Positions 43,879-51,498 of a DNA stretch of 64,000 bases are shown here, piece after piece. How positions within the stretch are numbered: the first letter of the stretch is position 1; each line of letters opens with the position of its first letter. The notes below the pieces were generated by a model. That model was not told the DNA's origin. It was given only the letters and a program-made list of their open reading frames with translations, and made no database searches. Source of the DNA: Odoribacter lunatus (GTDB lineage: Bacteria > Bacteroidota > Bacteroidia > Bacteroidales > Marinifilaceae); the NCBI RefSeq assembly GCF_943193135.1, contig NZ_CALPCZ010000002.1, positions 124,001 through 188,000 on the forward strand. Direction: 5' to 3'. A program made the translations under genes and the position numbers.

Positions 43879-45837
43879 ATGAAACGTTATTTACTCTTGT
43901 TGCTTTTGGGGTGCTCAATGACAATTTCCGCACAATGGAACACTTACAACATGTTGCAGATGGGGAAGAGTGCGATTTATTTTGATGATTATATCAGTGC
44001 GATAGAGAACTTCAATAATATAATCCGGATAAAACCTTATTTATCCGAGCCTTATTTTTTCAGAGGATTGGCCAAGATGAATCTGGATGATTACGAAGGG
44101 GCAATCAAAGATTATACCCAGGCCATATCTTTGAACCCCAATTATTTTCACGCTTACATGTATCGGGGAATAGCCTATCACAATCTAAGGAAATTTAAAG
44201 ACGCGATGAAAGACTATGCGACGGCGATTGCCATCGATCCGGGGAATGCGTATGTGTATGCCAACCGGGGAATGACAAAAGCTGAAAACGGCGACTTTAA
44301 AGGCGCGGAGAAAGATTATTCCAAGTCATTGTTGATAGATGACAAACTGATGGCTGCTTATTTGAATCGGGCCATTATGCGGGAAAAACTGGGAGATATG
44401 GAAGGAGCGATGGCCGATTGCAATATGGCTATAAAATTAAATATGTTCTCCGACGACGCCTACGGCTTGAGAGGGTATTTGTGGTATAAACAAAAAAATT
44501 ACCACTACGCAATAGAAGATTACAATCGCGCCCTGAAGGCCAATCCCAAAAACGAACGCCTGCTGATGAGTCGTGCCATGGTATGGTATGAAATGAAAAA
44601 ATATCAGGAAACATTGGACGATTACAGTCGGATTATAGAAATAGACAGCAGCTACATTTATGCTTTTTATAACCGGGCAATGTTGCTGGCGGAGATAGGG
44701 GATTATAACCAGGCCATTATGGATTTGGACAGGGCTGTAGAGATGAATCCCGATAATATATTGATTTATTTCAATCGGGGGCTTTTAAAATGGCAGGTAA
44801 AAGATTTGCCAGGTGCTTACAATGATTTTTCCGAAAGTATTCGGTTATATCCGGATTTTGTAAAAGCCTATATGATGCGGGCAGCGGTTTCCGGTGAATT
44901 GCAGGACTATGCCTCTGCCGAGAGAGACAGCCATAGTGCAAAATCGATAATGGAGCGCTACCGGAAAATGAAAGAGGGAGATAAGAATGCCTTGGTTGAT
45001 ACCACCGAAAATTTTCAGCGTTTGATAGATTTCAATGCGCGGACGGATAAAATGCGGGACGTGATAAACGGACGGGTACAGGATAAAAACGTCATCGTAT
45101 CCTTGCAGGAGATATTTTGTGTACAATACCAGAGCATGGACTCATTGAGGACGGGTAAATTCCAAAATTATAATACTCATATCACTAATTTTAACCAGCA
45201 GCACGACTATAATCCAGCCTTGGCCTTATCCAATAAGCACTTCAATTATTCTCCGGAACTGGTGGAAAGCCGTATCGAGGAATTGACGCGGCGGTTAAAA
45301 GAGAAGGAAGACGAAGATTTATATCTATTGCGGGGAATTTTTTATATGGCCAATTACGAATATCCGAAAGCCATAGAAGATTTTGCAGTGATTTTGCAAA
45401 AGAATCCGGATAACTTATTGGCATTATTCAGTATGGCGAACGCCCGGATGTTAATGTATGACTACATCGCCTCCCTTGATAATAATACCTCACGCTATAT
45501 CGGAGAAGCGGATAAGAAAGAGAAAAAAACGGTGGTCGATTACTCCCAGATTCTGGCGGAATATAATAAATGCCTGACATTGGATCCGGATTTCGTTTAT
45601 GCTCTTTTCAATATTGCAAATGTGTATGTAAAAAATGAAAAGATAGAGCAGGCGATAGACGTCTACACGAAAGTGATAGAAAAAGATAAAGACATGGCAG
45701 AAGCTTATTTCAACAGAGGCCTATTGTATATTTATATCGGGCGGAAAGCCGAAGCGAACGCCGATTTAAGCAAGGCCGGGGAAATCGGGATTGCGGAAGC
45801 CTACAATATCATAAAACGCTATTGCAAGAAAGAATAA
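43879..45837 (+). CDS. Exported TPR-repeat protein
   Basis: A 652-residue protein from the ATG at 43879 (signal MKRYLLLLLLGCSMTISAQ); 26 extra in-frame codons upstream overlap the terminator and are rejected. It contains about nine TPR units in the first 330 residues, with the classic spacing (EPYFFRGLAKMNLDDYEGAIKDY, HAYMYRGIAYHNLRKFKDAMKDY, YVYANRGMTKAENGDFKGAEKDY). A non-TPR middle (about 360-480) is followed by three or four more TPRs at the C-terminus. Periplasmic scaffold of unknown partner. It faces mpl across a shared terminator. Confidence 0.9.
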   Translation: MKRYLLLLLLGCSMTISAQWNTYNMLQMGKSAIYFDDYISAIENFNNIIRIKPYLSEPYFFRGLAKMNLDDYEGAIKDYTQAISLNPNYFHAYMYRGIAYHNLRKFKDAMKDYATAIAIDPGNAYVYANRGMTKAENGDFKGAEKDYSKSLLIDDKLMAAYLNRAIMREKLGDMEGAMADCNMAIKLNMFSDDAYGLRGYLWYKQKNYHYAIEDYNRALKANPKNERLLMSRAMVWYEMKKYQETLDDYSRIIEIDSSYIYAFYNRAMLLAEIGDYNQAIMDLDRAVEMNPDNILIYFNRGLLKWQVKDLPGAYNDFSESIRLYPDFVKAYMMRAAVSGELQDYASAERDSHSAKSIMERYRKMKEGDKNALVDTTENFQRLIDFNARTDKMRDVINGRVQDKNVIVSLQEIFCVQYQSMDSLRTGKFQNYNTHITNFNQQHDYNPALALSNKHFNYSPELVESRIEELTRRLKEKEDEDLYLLRGIFYMANYEYPKAIEDFAVILQKNPDNLLALFSMANARMLMYDYIASLDNNTSRYIGEADKKEKKTVVDYSQILAEYNKCLTLDPDFVYALFNIANVYVKNEKIEQAIDVYTKVIEKDKDMAEAYFNRGLLYIYIGRKAEANADLSKAGEIGIAEAYNIIKRYCKKE

Positions 45838-45859
45838 AAGCAAAACAACGTTTTGCTTT
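45837..45859. terminator. Compact bidirectional terminator between the TPR gene and mpl
   Basis: Ten-base perfect arms AAAGCAAAAC/GTTTTGCTTT with a 3-nt loop. The arms overlap the stop codons of both convergent genes. Confidence 0.75.
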
Positions 45860-47219
45860 ATTCCTGTTGCAATAATTCTTGGGCCATTGCTTTTAAATCA
45901 ACTCCGTTGAAATTGCCGGAAGTCATAATGAGCAGGACACTGTTTCGGTAATTTTGTTCCTTTAGAAAGGCCAAAAGTTGCTGATTGTCGGTAAAGACTT
46001 CAAGTTTACCATTTTGAAATCCTTTTTTTACATCCTCGGGGCTGATAGCCGGAAGCCGTTTGTGGACAATAACCTCGGGATTGTAATATACGACAGCCGT
46101 ATCGGCCTGGTCCATGCTATTCTTATATTGAGGAAGAAAAGCGGCGTTCAGACTGCTGAAAGTATGCAGTTCCATACAGGCGATAAGCTTTCTGTCGGGA
46201 TATTGTTCTCTGACGGCTTGAATCGTAGCCTTTAACTTGGAGGGAGAATGGGCAAAATCCAAATAGGCGGTACATTGAGGCGTTTCGGCGATTTTTTGTA
46301 AACGCTTGGCAGCACCCTTGTAACTGCTTATTGCTTTAAAAAAGTCCGAATCCGATAAGCCGATTTCCTTACAGGCGAGATAAGCGGCATGTAAATTTTG
46401 CATATTATGCAGGCCGAAAATCTGCAATTCGGTTTCTTCTCCGTGTAGAACATACGTTTTGCCATTCCGGGTAACATGAGGGAGAGCCTCATACGGAACC
46501 GTTTTTACCGAAGATTTGGCACGACAGGTAATCTGCCGGATATTTTCATCTCCCTGATAATAAATAAGGCATCCGTTATCCTGGATTGTTTCGATAAAAT
46601 GCGCAAACTGCTCCACGTAATTGTCGAAAGTCGGAAAAACATTCATGTGGTCCCAGGCAATCCCGGTCAGAATGGCAACATCCGGATGGTAATGGTGAAA
46701 CTTGGGGCGTTTGTCAATGGGAGAGGAGAGATATTCATCCCCTTCAAAAACAGCTATCTTGCTGGACTTGCTTAGGTGCACCATGGTATCGAATCCCTCC
46801 AGCAGTGCACCGACCATATAATCGAACTCCACGCCGCACGTCTTGAGAACATGCATAATCATGGATGTCGTCGTTGTTTTACCGTGACTTCCCCCGACAA
46901 TAATTCGTTTCTTATCCTTCGTCTGTTCATAGAGATACTCCGGATAACTGTAAATGCGCAAGCCTAATTCCCGGGCGCGGATCAGTTCCGGATTATCTTC
47001 GCGGGCGTGCATCCCGAGGATAACAGCGTCCAAGTCCGGCGTAATTTTTTCCGGAAACCATCCCCATTGGGCGGGAAGGATTCCGGCCTTTTCCAGTCTG
47101 CTGCGGGAAGGCTCGAAAATCTCGTCGTCCGAGCCGCTTACTTCATATCCTTTTTCGTGTAAAGCCAATGCGAGATTGTGCATGGCACTGCCTCCAATGG
47201 CGATAAAATGTATTCTCAT
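45858..47219 (-). CDS. mpl: UDP-N-acetylmuramate:L-alanyl-gamma-D-glutamyl-meso-diaminopimelate ligase
   Basis: Mpl reuses the tripeptide recovered from old cell wall by attaching it directly to UDP-MurNAc. The 453-residue Mur-ligase family protein has IHFIAIGGSAMHNLALAL at the N-terminus, the P-loop VGGSHGKTTTT near residue 108, EGDEYLSSPIDKRPKFHHYHPDVAILTGIAWDHMNVF near 160-196 that distinguishes Mpl from MurC, and DFAHSPSKLKATI near 320. Matches the recycling theme of the GH3-beta-lactamase fusion. Own promoter box at 47243-47250. Left border of the accessory island. Confidence 0.95.
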   Translation of the reverse strand: MRIHFIAIGGSAMHNLALALHEKGYEVSGSDDEIFEPSRSRLEKAGILPAQWGWFPEKITPDLDAVILGMHAREDNPELIRARELGLRIYSYPEYLYEQTKDKKRIIVGGSHGKTTTTSMIMHVLKTCGVEFDYMVGALLEGFDTMVHLSKSSKIAVFEGDEYLSSPIDKRPKFHHYHPDVAILTGIAWDHMNVFPTFDNYVEQFAHFIETIQDNGCLIYYQGDENIRQITCRAKSSVKTVPYEALPHVTRNGKTYVLHGEETELQIFGLHNMQNLHAAYLACKEIGLSDSDFFKAISSYKGAAKRLQKIAETPQCTAYLDFAHSPSKLKATIQAVREQYPDRKLIACMELHTFSSLNAAFLPQYKNSMDQADTAVVYYNPEVIVHKRLPAISPEDVKKGFQNGKLEVFTDNQQLLAFLKEQNYRNSVLLIMTSGNFNGVDLKAMAQELLQQE

Positions 47220-47242
47220 GTTGATGGGGTTTTATACCAAAA

Positions 47243-47250
47243 CAAAGATA
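47243..47250 (-). promoter_or_regulatory. -7 box of mpl
   Basis: Minus-strand TATCTTTG, an exact match, 24 bases before the mpl ATG. Confidence 0.6.
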
Positions 47251-47328
47251 GTTTTTTTGCGTGAAATCTGGTATACAGGGAGAGATTCCTATGGATTTTT
47301 TGTTGTGTTTTTCGATTCTTATTAAAAC

Positions 47329-47356
47329 AAGGAGGAGGAATTAGTTCCTCCTCCTT
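47329..47356 (-). terminator. Terminator after the DUF6266 pair
   Basis: Twelve-base perfect arms AAGGAGGAGGAA/TTCCTCCTCCTT with a 4-nt loop, 21 bases past the downstream DUF6266 stop. Confidence 0.8.
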
Positions 47357-47376
47357 CGTCATTCTCCGTCCCCTCT

Positions 47377-48009
47377 TTACGACACTTCCACGTACTTCGT
47401 ATCCGAAGCCTTGTCGCCGTTCTCCGAAAGCATAAAGACGTACACGCACAGATTCTCTTTTTTCCATGCTTCGTCCAGTTCCGCCGTCACCGCTTCCGCC
47501 TCCGAGCGTTTATTCAGCTCGAACACCTCCACCTCTTCCAACTCCTTCTCCAGCACGGCGGCATACAGCCGGTCTGTCGCCTTGCGGCACCGTCCGTTTT
47601 TCTGCGCCGGATGCGTAAACGTCAGGACCGGCGGCTCGCCCGTACAGGTCACCGTTACTTTCGGAACATCCAAGCGTCCCTTAGAGCAGGCGATTTGGGT
47701 GTAATCCACCGTAATCTCCCCCTCTTCGCTCACCGACACAACCTCGGCATTCGCCTGCATAAAAGCGTTCTGCACGCTCAATTGCCGCTGCCGGGTGGGA
47801 AATCCCAGCGCCGCCGCCTCACCGAATATATTCCCCCAATCGGACAATTCGGTAAAGATACGCCGCTGACGTTGTTGTGCCGGTGTATTCGAGGTATTTT
47901 CCTCGATTTTCATTTTCACTACATTCTGTCCGTTTACCTGGCAGAATGTCTGTTCGCCGACGGACCTCTTAATCCGCCGTGCGATAGCCGTGGCTTGAAA
48001 TGTAGCCAT
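47377..48009 (-). CDS. DUF6266 family protein (second of a tandem pair)
   Basis: A 210-residue soluble protein of unknown function, assigned to DUF6266 from its overall pattern. An N-terminal positively charged part (IARRIKRSVGEQTFCQVNGQNVVKMKI) comes first, then QQRQRRIFTELSDWGNIFGEAAALGFPTRQRQLSVQNAFMQAN. A beta-rich second half ends CVYVFMLSENGDKASDTKYVEV. The last segment parallels the end of the upstream protein (LYVLFCSHTGVCSKSKYFNL), so the two are divergent duplicates. It starts 2 bases after the upstream gene. Codon use is clearly richer in G/C at third positions than the operon to its right, suggesting separate origin. Confidence 0.75.
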   Translation of the reverse strand: MATFQATAIARRIKRSVGEQTFCQVNGQNVVKMKIEENTSNTPAQQRQRRIFTELSDWGNIFGEAAALGFPTRQRQLSVQNAFMQANAEVVSVSEEGEITVDYTQIACSKGRLDVPKVTVTCTGEPPVLTFTHPAQKNGRCRKATDRLYAAVLEKELEEVEVFELNKRSEAEAVTAELDEAWKKENLCVYVFMLSENGDKASDTKYVEVS

Positions 48010-48011
48010 TA

Positions 48012-48665
48012 TTACCTCCTTTTTAAAAGTAAATTAAAATATTTGCTCTTTGAACACACCCCCGTATGCGAGCAAAACAGAACATACAAATGGGGATACC
48101 CTTGCAGGTATTCGGGCAAACGGAACATTACCTGTCCGTCCTGCCGCACTCCTTCGACGGCCTCCAGCGGCTCGACATCAAACGTCCCGCCGTCCTCCTT
48201 CATCACAAACAGCTTCAAACGGTCGTCCGCCCGGGCATTCACCTGGTAGGGCGTATTCGTCCACGCCAGCACCCACCCGTCCGCTTCCTCCGCTTCCCGT
48301 AGCTGCAATTCATCGGGCAAAGCCAGTGAACCGTCCGTCAGGCGGATTTTGGAAAAATCGCAAATCATTCCGTTGCTGTTGAACGCGGGCAAATTCTGCT
48401 GCACCAGCAGATTGTAACCGTTTGCCACCCTGCCTTCCGCCGCTTTCTGCCAATAGGGATAAATGCCCACCTCCTTCAATGCCTGGTAAAAGATAGCGAT
48501 AGACGCCATCCTTTCCTGTTGAGCCACTTGCCCCGGCGCAGAAGGCGGCTTTACCTTCCCGGGCTTTCTTCTCATGCACCGTTGTTGTCGGTGCATATAA
48601 ATAATCCAGTCTTCGGTGGAGCCTAAAAATTGCCCCAAAATCGAATCATTTTTAGAAACGATCAT
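48012..48665 (-). CDS. DUF6266 family protein (first of a tandem pair)
   Basis: A 217-residue protein with a basic stretch RRKPGKVKPPSAPGQVAQQERM near residue 32. It then has IFYQALKEVGIYPYWQKAAEGRVANGYNLLVQQNLPAFN, similar in layout to the companion protein. The second half is beta-rich with a WxxAWTNTPYQVNARADDRLKLFVM core. No signal peptide or membrane helix. Function unknown. Preceded by a ~235-nt leader with strong structure and a tiny reading frame (see separate entries), so expression may be controlled post-initiation. Confidence 0.72.
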   Translation of the reverse strand: MIVSKNDSILGQFLGSTEDWIIYMHRQQRCMRRKPGKVKPPSAPGQVAQQERMASIAIFYQALKEVGIYPYWQKAAEGRVANGYNLLVQQNLPAFNSNGMICDFSKIRLTDGSLALPDELQLREAEEADGWVLAWTNTPYQVNARADDRLKLFVMKEDGGTFDVEPLEAVEGVRQDGQVMFRLPEYLQGYPHLYVLFCSHTGVCSKSKYFNLLLKRR

Positions 48666-48906
48666 AATTTATTTGTTTAATTGTAAATAAATAGAGGAGA
48701 AGAAAATCGATATCGATTTATGGTCAATATCTTTAGGATAAAATGCCTTAAAGCATTAACGTAGTACAGAGAGTATCACCAGCCGGCGTAAAATATAGCG
48801 CTAAATAGTATTTAAATCTTTAACGGTGATACCTTATAGAAAATTAAGTCTTAAAAAGAACTATTCAGATTCATAAGTTATTCTCCTCGTTTTATGAATC
48901 TGAGAG
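48666..48906 (-). promoter_or_regulatory. Structured 5' leader of the DUF6266 genes
   Basis: If transcription starts from the box at 48907-48914, the mRNA opens with an 11-bp hairpin (48902-48892 with 48876-48866). Further on it has an 8-bp stem GTATCACC/GGTGATAC (48773-48780, 48825-48832) enclosing 44 nt, a small AATGC/GCATT hairpin near 48742 and a 16-bp perfect palindrome AAATCGATATCGATTT (48704-48719) shortly before the first gene. The density of stems is greater than in any other leader of this window. Confidence 0.5.
48851..48874 (-). CDS. Possible 7-codon leader peptide
   Basis: On the minus strand GAGGAG (48888-48883) stands 8 bases before an ATG at 48874 that opens M-N-L-N-S-S-F-stop. 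The Shine-Dalgarno is exposed in the loop of the first leader hairpin while the AUG lies in its 3' arm. Strong Shine-Dalgarno sequences are unusual in this phylum, so the arrangement is noteworthy, but a frame this short may be chance. Confidence 0.3.
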   Translation of the reverse strand: MNLNSSF

Positions 48907-48914
48907 CAAAAGTA
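48907..48914 (-). promoter_or_regulatory. -7 box of the DUF6266 genes
   Basis: Minus-strand TACTTTTG, an exact match, about 242 bases before the first DUF6266 ATG. The remaining DNA up to 49083 is very AT-rich and holds no credible gene. Confidence 0.55.
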
Positions 48915-49083
48915 AGTAAAAAAATAATTGTGCAAAAAAATAATCGATTATTTTATGGATTGATTATGAGAATCTTAAATATCACCTTTAGTATCATTAA
49001 AAATAGTTGTAGATATGCCATAATTATCTATAATGACACTATTTCGTTTTATAGTACGAATAATAATATTAATATTATAGTAA

Positions 49084-49125
49084 AAACCTATCTGTACTAC
49101 TACTTCAATAGCCACAGATAGGTTT
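49084..49125 (-). terminator. Terminator of the Hsp70/kinase-AAA operon
   Basis: Twelve-base perfect arms AAACCTATCTGT/ACAGATAGGTTT around an 18-nt loop, followed by Ts on the minus strand, about 105 bases past the last gene. Confidence 0.8.
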
Positions 49126-49230
49126 ATAATAAAATAAGTCTCCAAAACTTATTCTTAATCCACACCAAAACAAGATACAATCAGCATATTATCATTTATA
49201 GGATTATCAATGATAACTTTAATAAGAGAA

Positions 49231-49695
49231 TCAACTTAAAGAAATAGTTGCAAACATTATATTTTCGTCCCAAGTCGGAACTTCTGAAACATTTATATCC
49301 GGTAACAAGAAATCTTCCTTATTGGGATGTTTTTCTAAGATTTGTTTGTCAGAAACAGACAATCGTGAACGAATTTTCTTGAAAAATTTTATTTCAGAAT
49401 ATTCTATACAATTATCCGCTTCAATCATTTTTATAGCTAAATCAATTAGCACTAGTTCTTCGTTTGGCGTCAAGTCTTCTTCCGATAATTCGTTTAAGTA
49501 GCTCCTTAAAAATAATATACCATTTTGGTTGATTGCAGTAATATATGTATTTAAGATATTTTCTACATCAAGTTCTTCAAACAATGATGTTTGTATTGCA
49601 ATTGCCTTTATCATTGCTATTTCTTCTGTTGCAATGTTTCCATCACAAGCCATACAACAGAACATGGTTTTTAAATACAATTCTTGTTTTGTCAT
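49231..49695 (-). CDS. TerB-like protein, last gene of the Hsp70 operon
   Basis: A 154-residue helical protein with two copies of the TerB acidic motif: MACDGNIATEEIAMIKAIA near residue 15 and IEADNCIEYSEIKFFKKI near 91 (pattern x-x-D-(G/N)-x-I-x-x-x-E). TerB folds bind metal at these acidic positions and recur in stress and conflict systems together with kinases and vWA/chaperone proteins. It ends in an unusual hydrophobic tail (NIMFATISLS). It begins 5 bases after the kinase-AAA stop. Assignment rests on motif pattern and helical content; likely a regulatory or scaffold component. Confidence 0.75.
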   Translation of the reverse strand: MTKQELYLKTMFCCMACDGNIATEEIAMIKAIAIQTSLFEELDVENILNTYITAINQNGILFLRSYLNELSEEDLTPNEELVLIDLAIKMIEADNCIEYSEIKFFKKIRSRLSVSDKQILEKHPNKEDFLLPDINVSEVPTWDENIMFATISLS

Positions 49696-49700
49696 AGTTA

Positions 49701-51491
49701 TTATTTTTGTTTAAATCCAATTCGAGGTCTTTCAGTGTCCTGTTTATTTGATATTGTCCCCTCCATTTTAGCTTTAATTTGCTCATAACGTTTAATTTCT
49801 TCTATATTTAAAGAAGGACGAGTGTCCCGGATTGCTGTAATCAGAAGGGGCATTGTAATTTTGCTGTGTGCTTTCAAGGCATTTCTTGCAGCATCATTGA
49901 CTATCAATTGAATATCCGCCGAGACATAATTATTCGTCAATTTGGCAAGCTCCTCATAGTCTATACCAAAATCATAAGGACGTTTTTCAAGATACAATTT
50001 AAATAAGGCAATCCTTGCTGTTTTATCGGGAGCCCCTATAAAATATTTTTTATCAAGTCGTCCTGCTCGAAGGATTGCAGGATCAATGGTATGCGGATAA
50101 TTTGTTGCTCCGATAATGAAAATTCCACGTTCACCGGTTCTGTCCATTTGCGCCAGCATTTCATTTACTGCACTTCGAGACATTTCATGTACATCACTTT
50201 CACGATTGGGGACTAGTTCATTCATTTCATCAATGAAGATGATAGTTGGTGCTTTTTCTTCCGCCTCTTTAAACATTTTGGCAATATTTTCTTGGGTAGC
50301 ATTAACGTAGCGACTTTTGAGCGTGGCAGGTGTTACACACATGAAATTGAAACCTACTTCTTCGGCAAAATGTTTGGCAAAGAAAGTTTTTCCACATCCG
50401 GGAGGTCCATATAATAGCATGCCATTGGGAATATTTACACCATACCGTTCATATTCTTCTGGATTATGAAGAGGCTCAATAACTTCTTCTCTGAGCTGTT
50501 CTTTCAGTTCATTCATTCCTGCAATGGCTGCAAAGCCTTCCCCCTTTTTCGATAAATGTGTTTTACTTGTTGTAGATGAGTTTGTGGTATCGGAGGAAAG
50601 AATTTTCCGTTTTGTGGATTGACGGTCTATAATGATATCTCCTGCAATAGCTTTGATAAAGTCATCGGCAGTTTGAAATCTATCTTCAACATCATAACTT
50701 AAAGATTTTATAATACAATTGATTAATTGATTGTCAAGTTCAAATTTTTCAATACTTGGAATGTCTAGTGCTTTAACTCGTTCTGAAAGTATAGTGTCAG
50801 TCTTGTCTGAATCTTTTATTCTTGTCATATCAATAAACCAAGGAAGTTTTCCATAGAGCAATTGATACATCATGACTCCAACAGAATACAAATCAGATTG
50901 AACTTGGCTTACTCCTGCAAATCTTTCTGGTGCAAGATAAAAGGCATTCAATTCACCTAAATTTGGTTTTGCTGGAGGCTGATTAAGAAAGCAGGCATGC
51001 CCGAAATCAATTAATTTTAAGTCTTCTAAATTACCGGCAAGATTAATAAAGATATTTTGAATCGTTATTTCACCATGAATAATAGGTATCGGCTGTTGAT
51101 GAAGATAATACAAAGCAGATAAAACGGACTTGGCGATTTGTTTTATCTCATATACACTTAATTCATGGTCTCTTATAATTTTTTGGGAAAGCGTTTCGCC
51201 ACTTATATATTCTGTAACAAGAAAAGCGTATTGCCCACCATTTATTATTTGAATTCCTGAATCTATGTATTTGCATAGGTTCGGGTGATTCAATTGTTTG
51301 CTTATTTCCACTTCAATCACTCTGCCATTATCATCCAGTTGACGATGGTTTAGTTTACTGTAATTGATGAGTTTTAAAAAACGTGTTTTACCGTTTATAT
51401 CTTTCACACGATAGGTCTCCGCATAAGAACTTTGTTTATGCGGAAACACTACTATGTAAGAGCCAATTCTGTCGTTTTTATTAAATAACAT
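49701..51491 (-). CDS. Protein-kinase-like domain fused to a Cdc48/FtsH-type AAA+ ATPase
   Basis: A 596-residue fusion. Residues 1-285 are a eukaryote-type Ser/Thr kinase fold: RFLKLINY (likely ATP lysine), VEISKQLNHPNLCKYID (helix C), FLVTEYISGETLSQKI, the catalytic loop IIHGEITIQNIFIN near 135, LIDFGHACF near 161 and LNAFYLAPE/SDLYSVGVMMYQLLYG. The HRD aspartate is replaced, giving HGE, while the loop Asn and DFG remain, so catalysis may be weak or absent. Residues 320-590 are one AAA+ module with GPPGCGKTFFAKHFAEE near 363, IIFIDEMNEL near 418, GATNYP and AGRLDKKYF, plus the AAA lid. No signal peptide or membrane helix is visible. It begins 7 bases after the Hsp70 gene. Confidence 0.9.
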   Translation of the reverse strand: MLFNKNDRIGSYIVVFPHKQSSYAETYRVKDINGKTRFLKLINYSKLNHRQLDDNGRVIEVEISKQLNHPNLCKYIDSGIQIINGGQYAFLVTEYISGETLSQKIIRDHELSVYEIKQIAKSVLSALYYLHQQPIPIIHGEITIQNIFINLAGNLEDLKLIDFGHACFLNQPPAKPNLGELNAFYLAPERFAGVSQVQSDLYSVGVMMYQLLYGKLPWFIDMTRIKDSDKTDTILSERVKALDIPSIEKFELDNQLINCIIKSLSYDVEDRFQTADDFIKAIAGDIIIDRQSTKRKILSSDTTNSSTTSKTHLSKKGEGFAAIAGMNELKEQLREEVIEPLHNPEEYERYGVNIPNGMLLYGPPGCGKTFFAKHFAEEVGFNFMCVTPATLKSRYVNATQENIAKMFKEAEEKAPTIIFIDEMNELVPNRESDVHEMSRSAVNEMLAQMDRTGERGIFIIGATNYPHTIDPAILRAGRLDKKYFIGAPDKTARIALFKLYLEKRPYDFGIDYEELAKLTNNYVSADIQLIVNDAARNALKAHSKITMPLLITAIRDTRPSLNIEEIKRYEQIKAKMEGTISNKQDTERPRIGFKQK

Positions 51492-51498
51492 GTGAATA

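Noticed and set aside
48894-49121. 75-codon plus-strand frame
   Set aside because: Very AT-rich low-complexity sequence crossing the DUF6266 promoter and the operon terminator.
49231-49695. Tellurite resistance function for the TerB-like gene
   Set aside because: No TerC/TerD/TerZ neighbours; the TerB fold alone occurs in many other systems.
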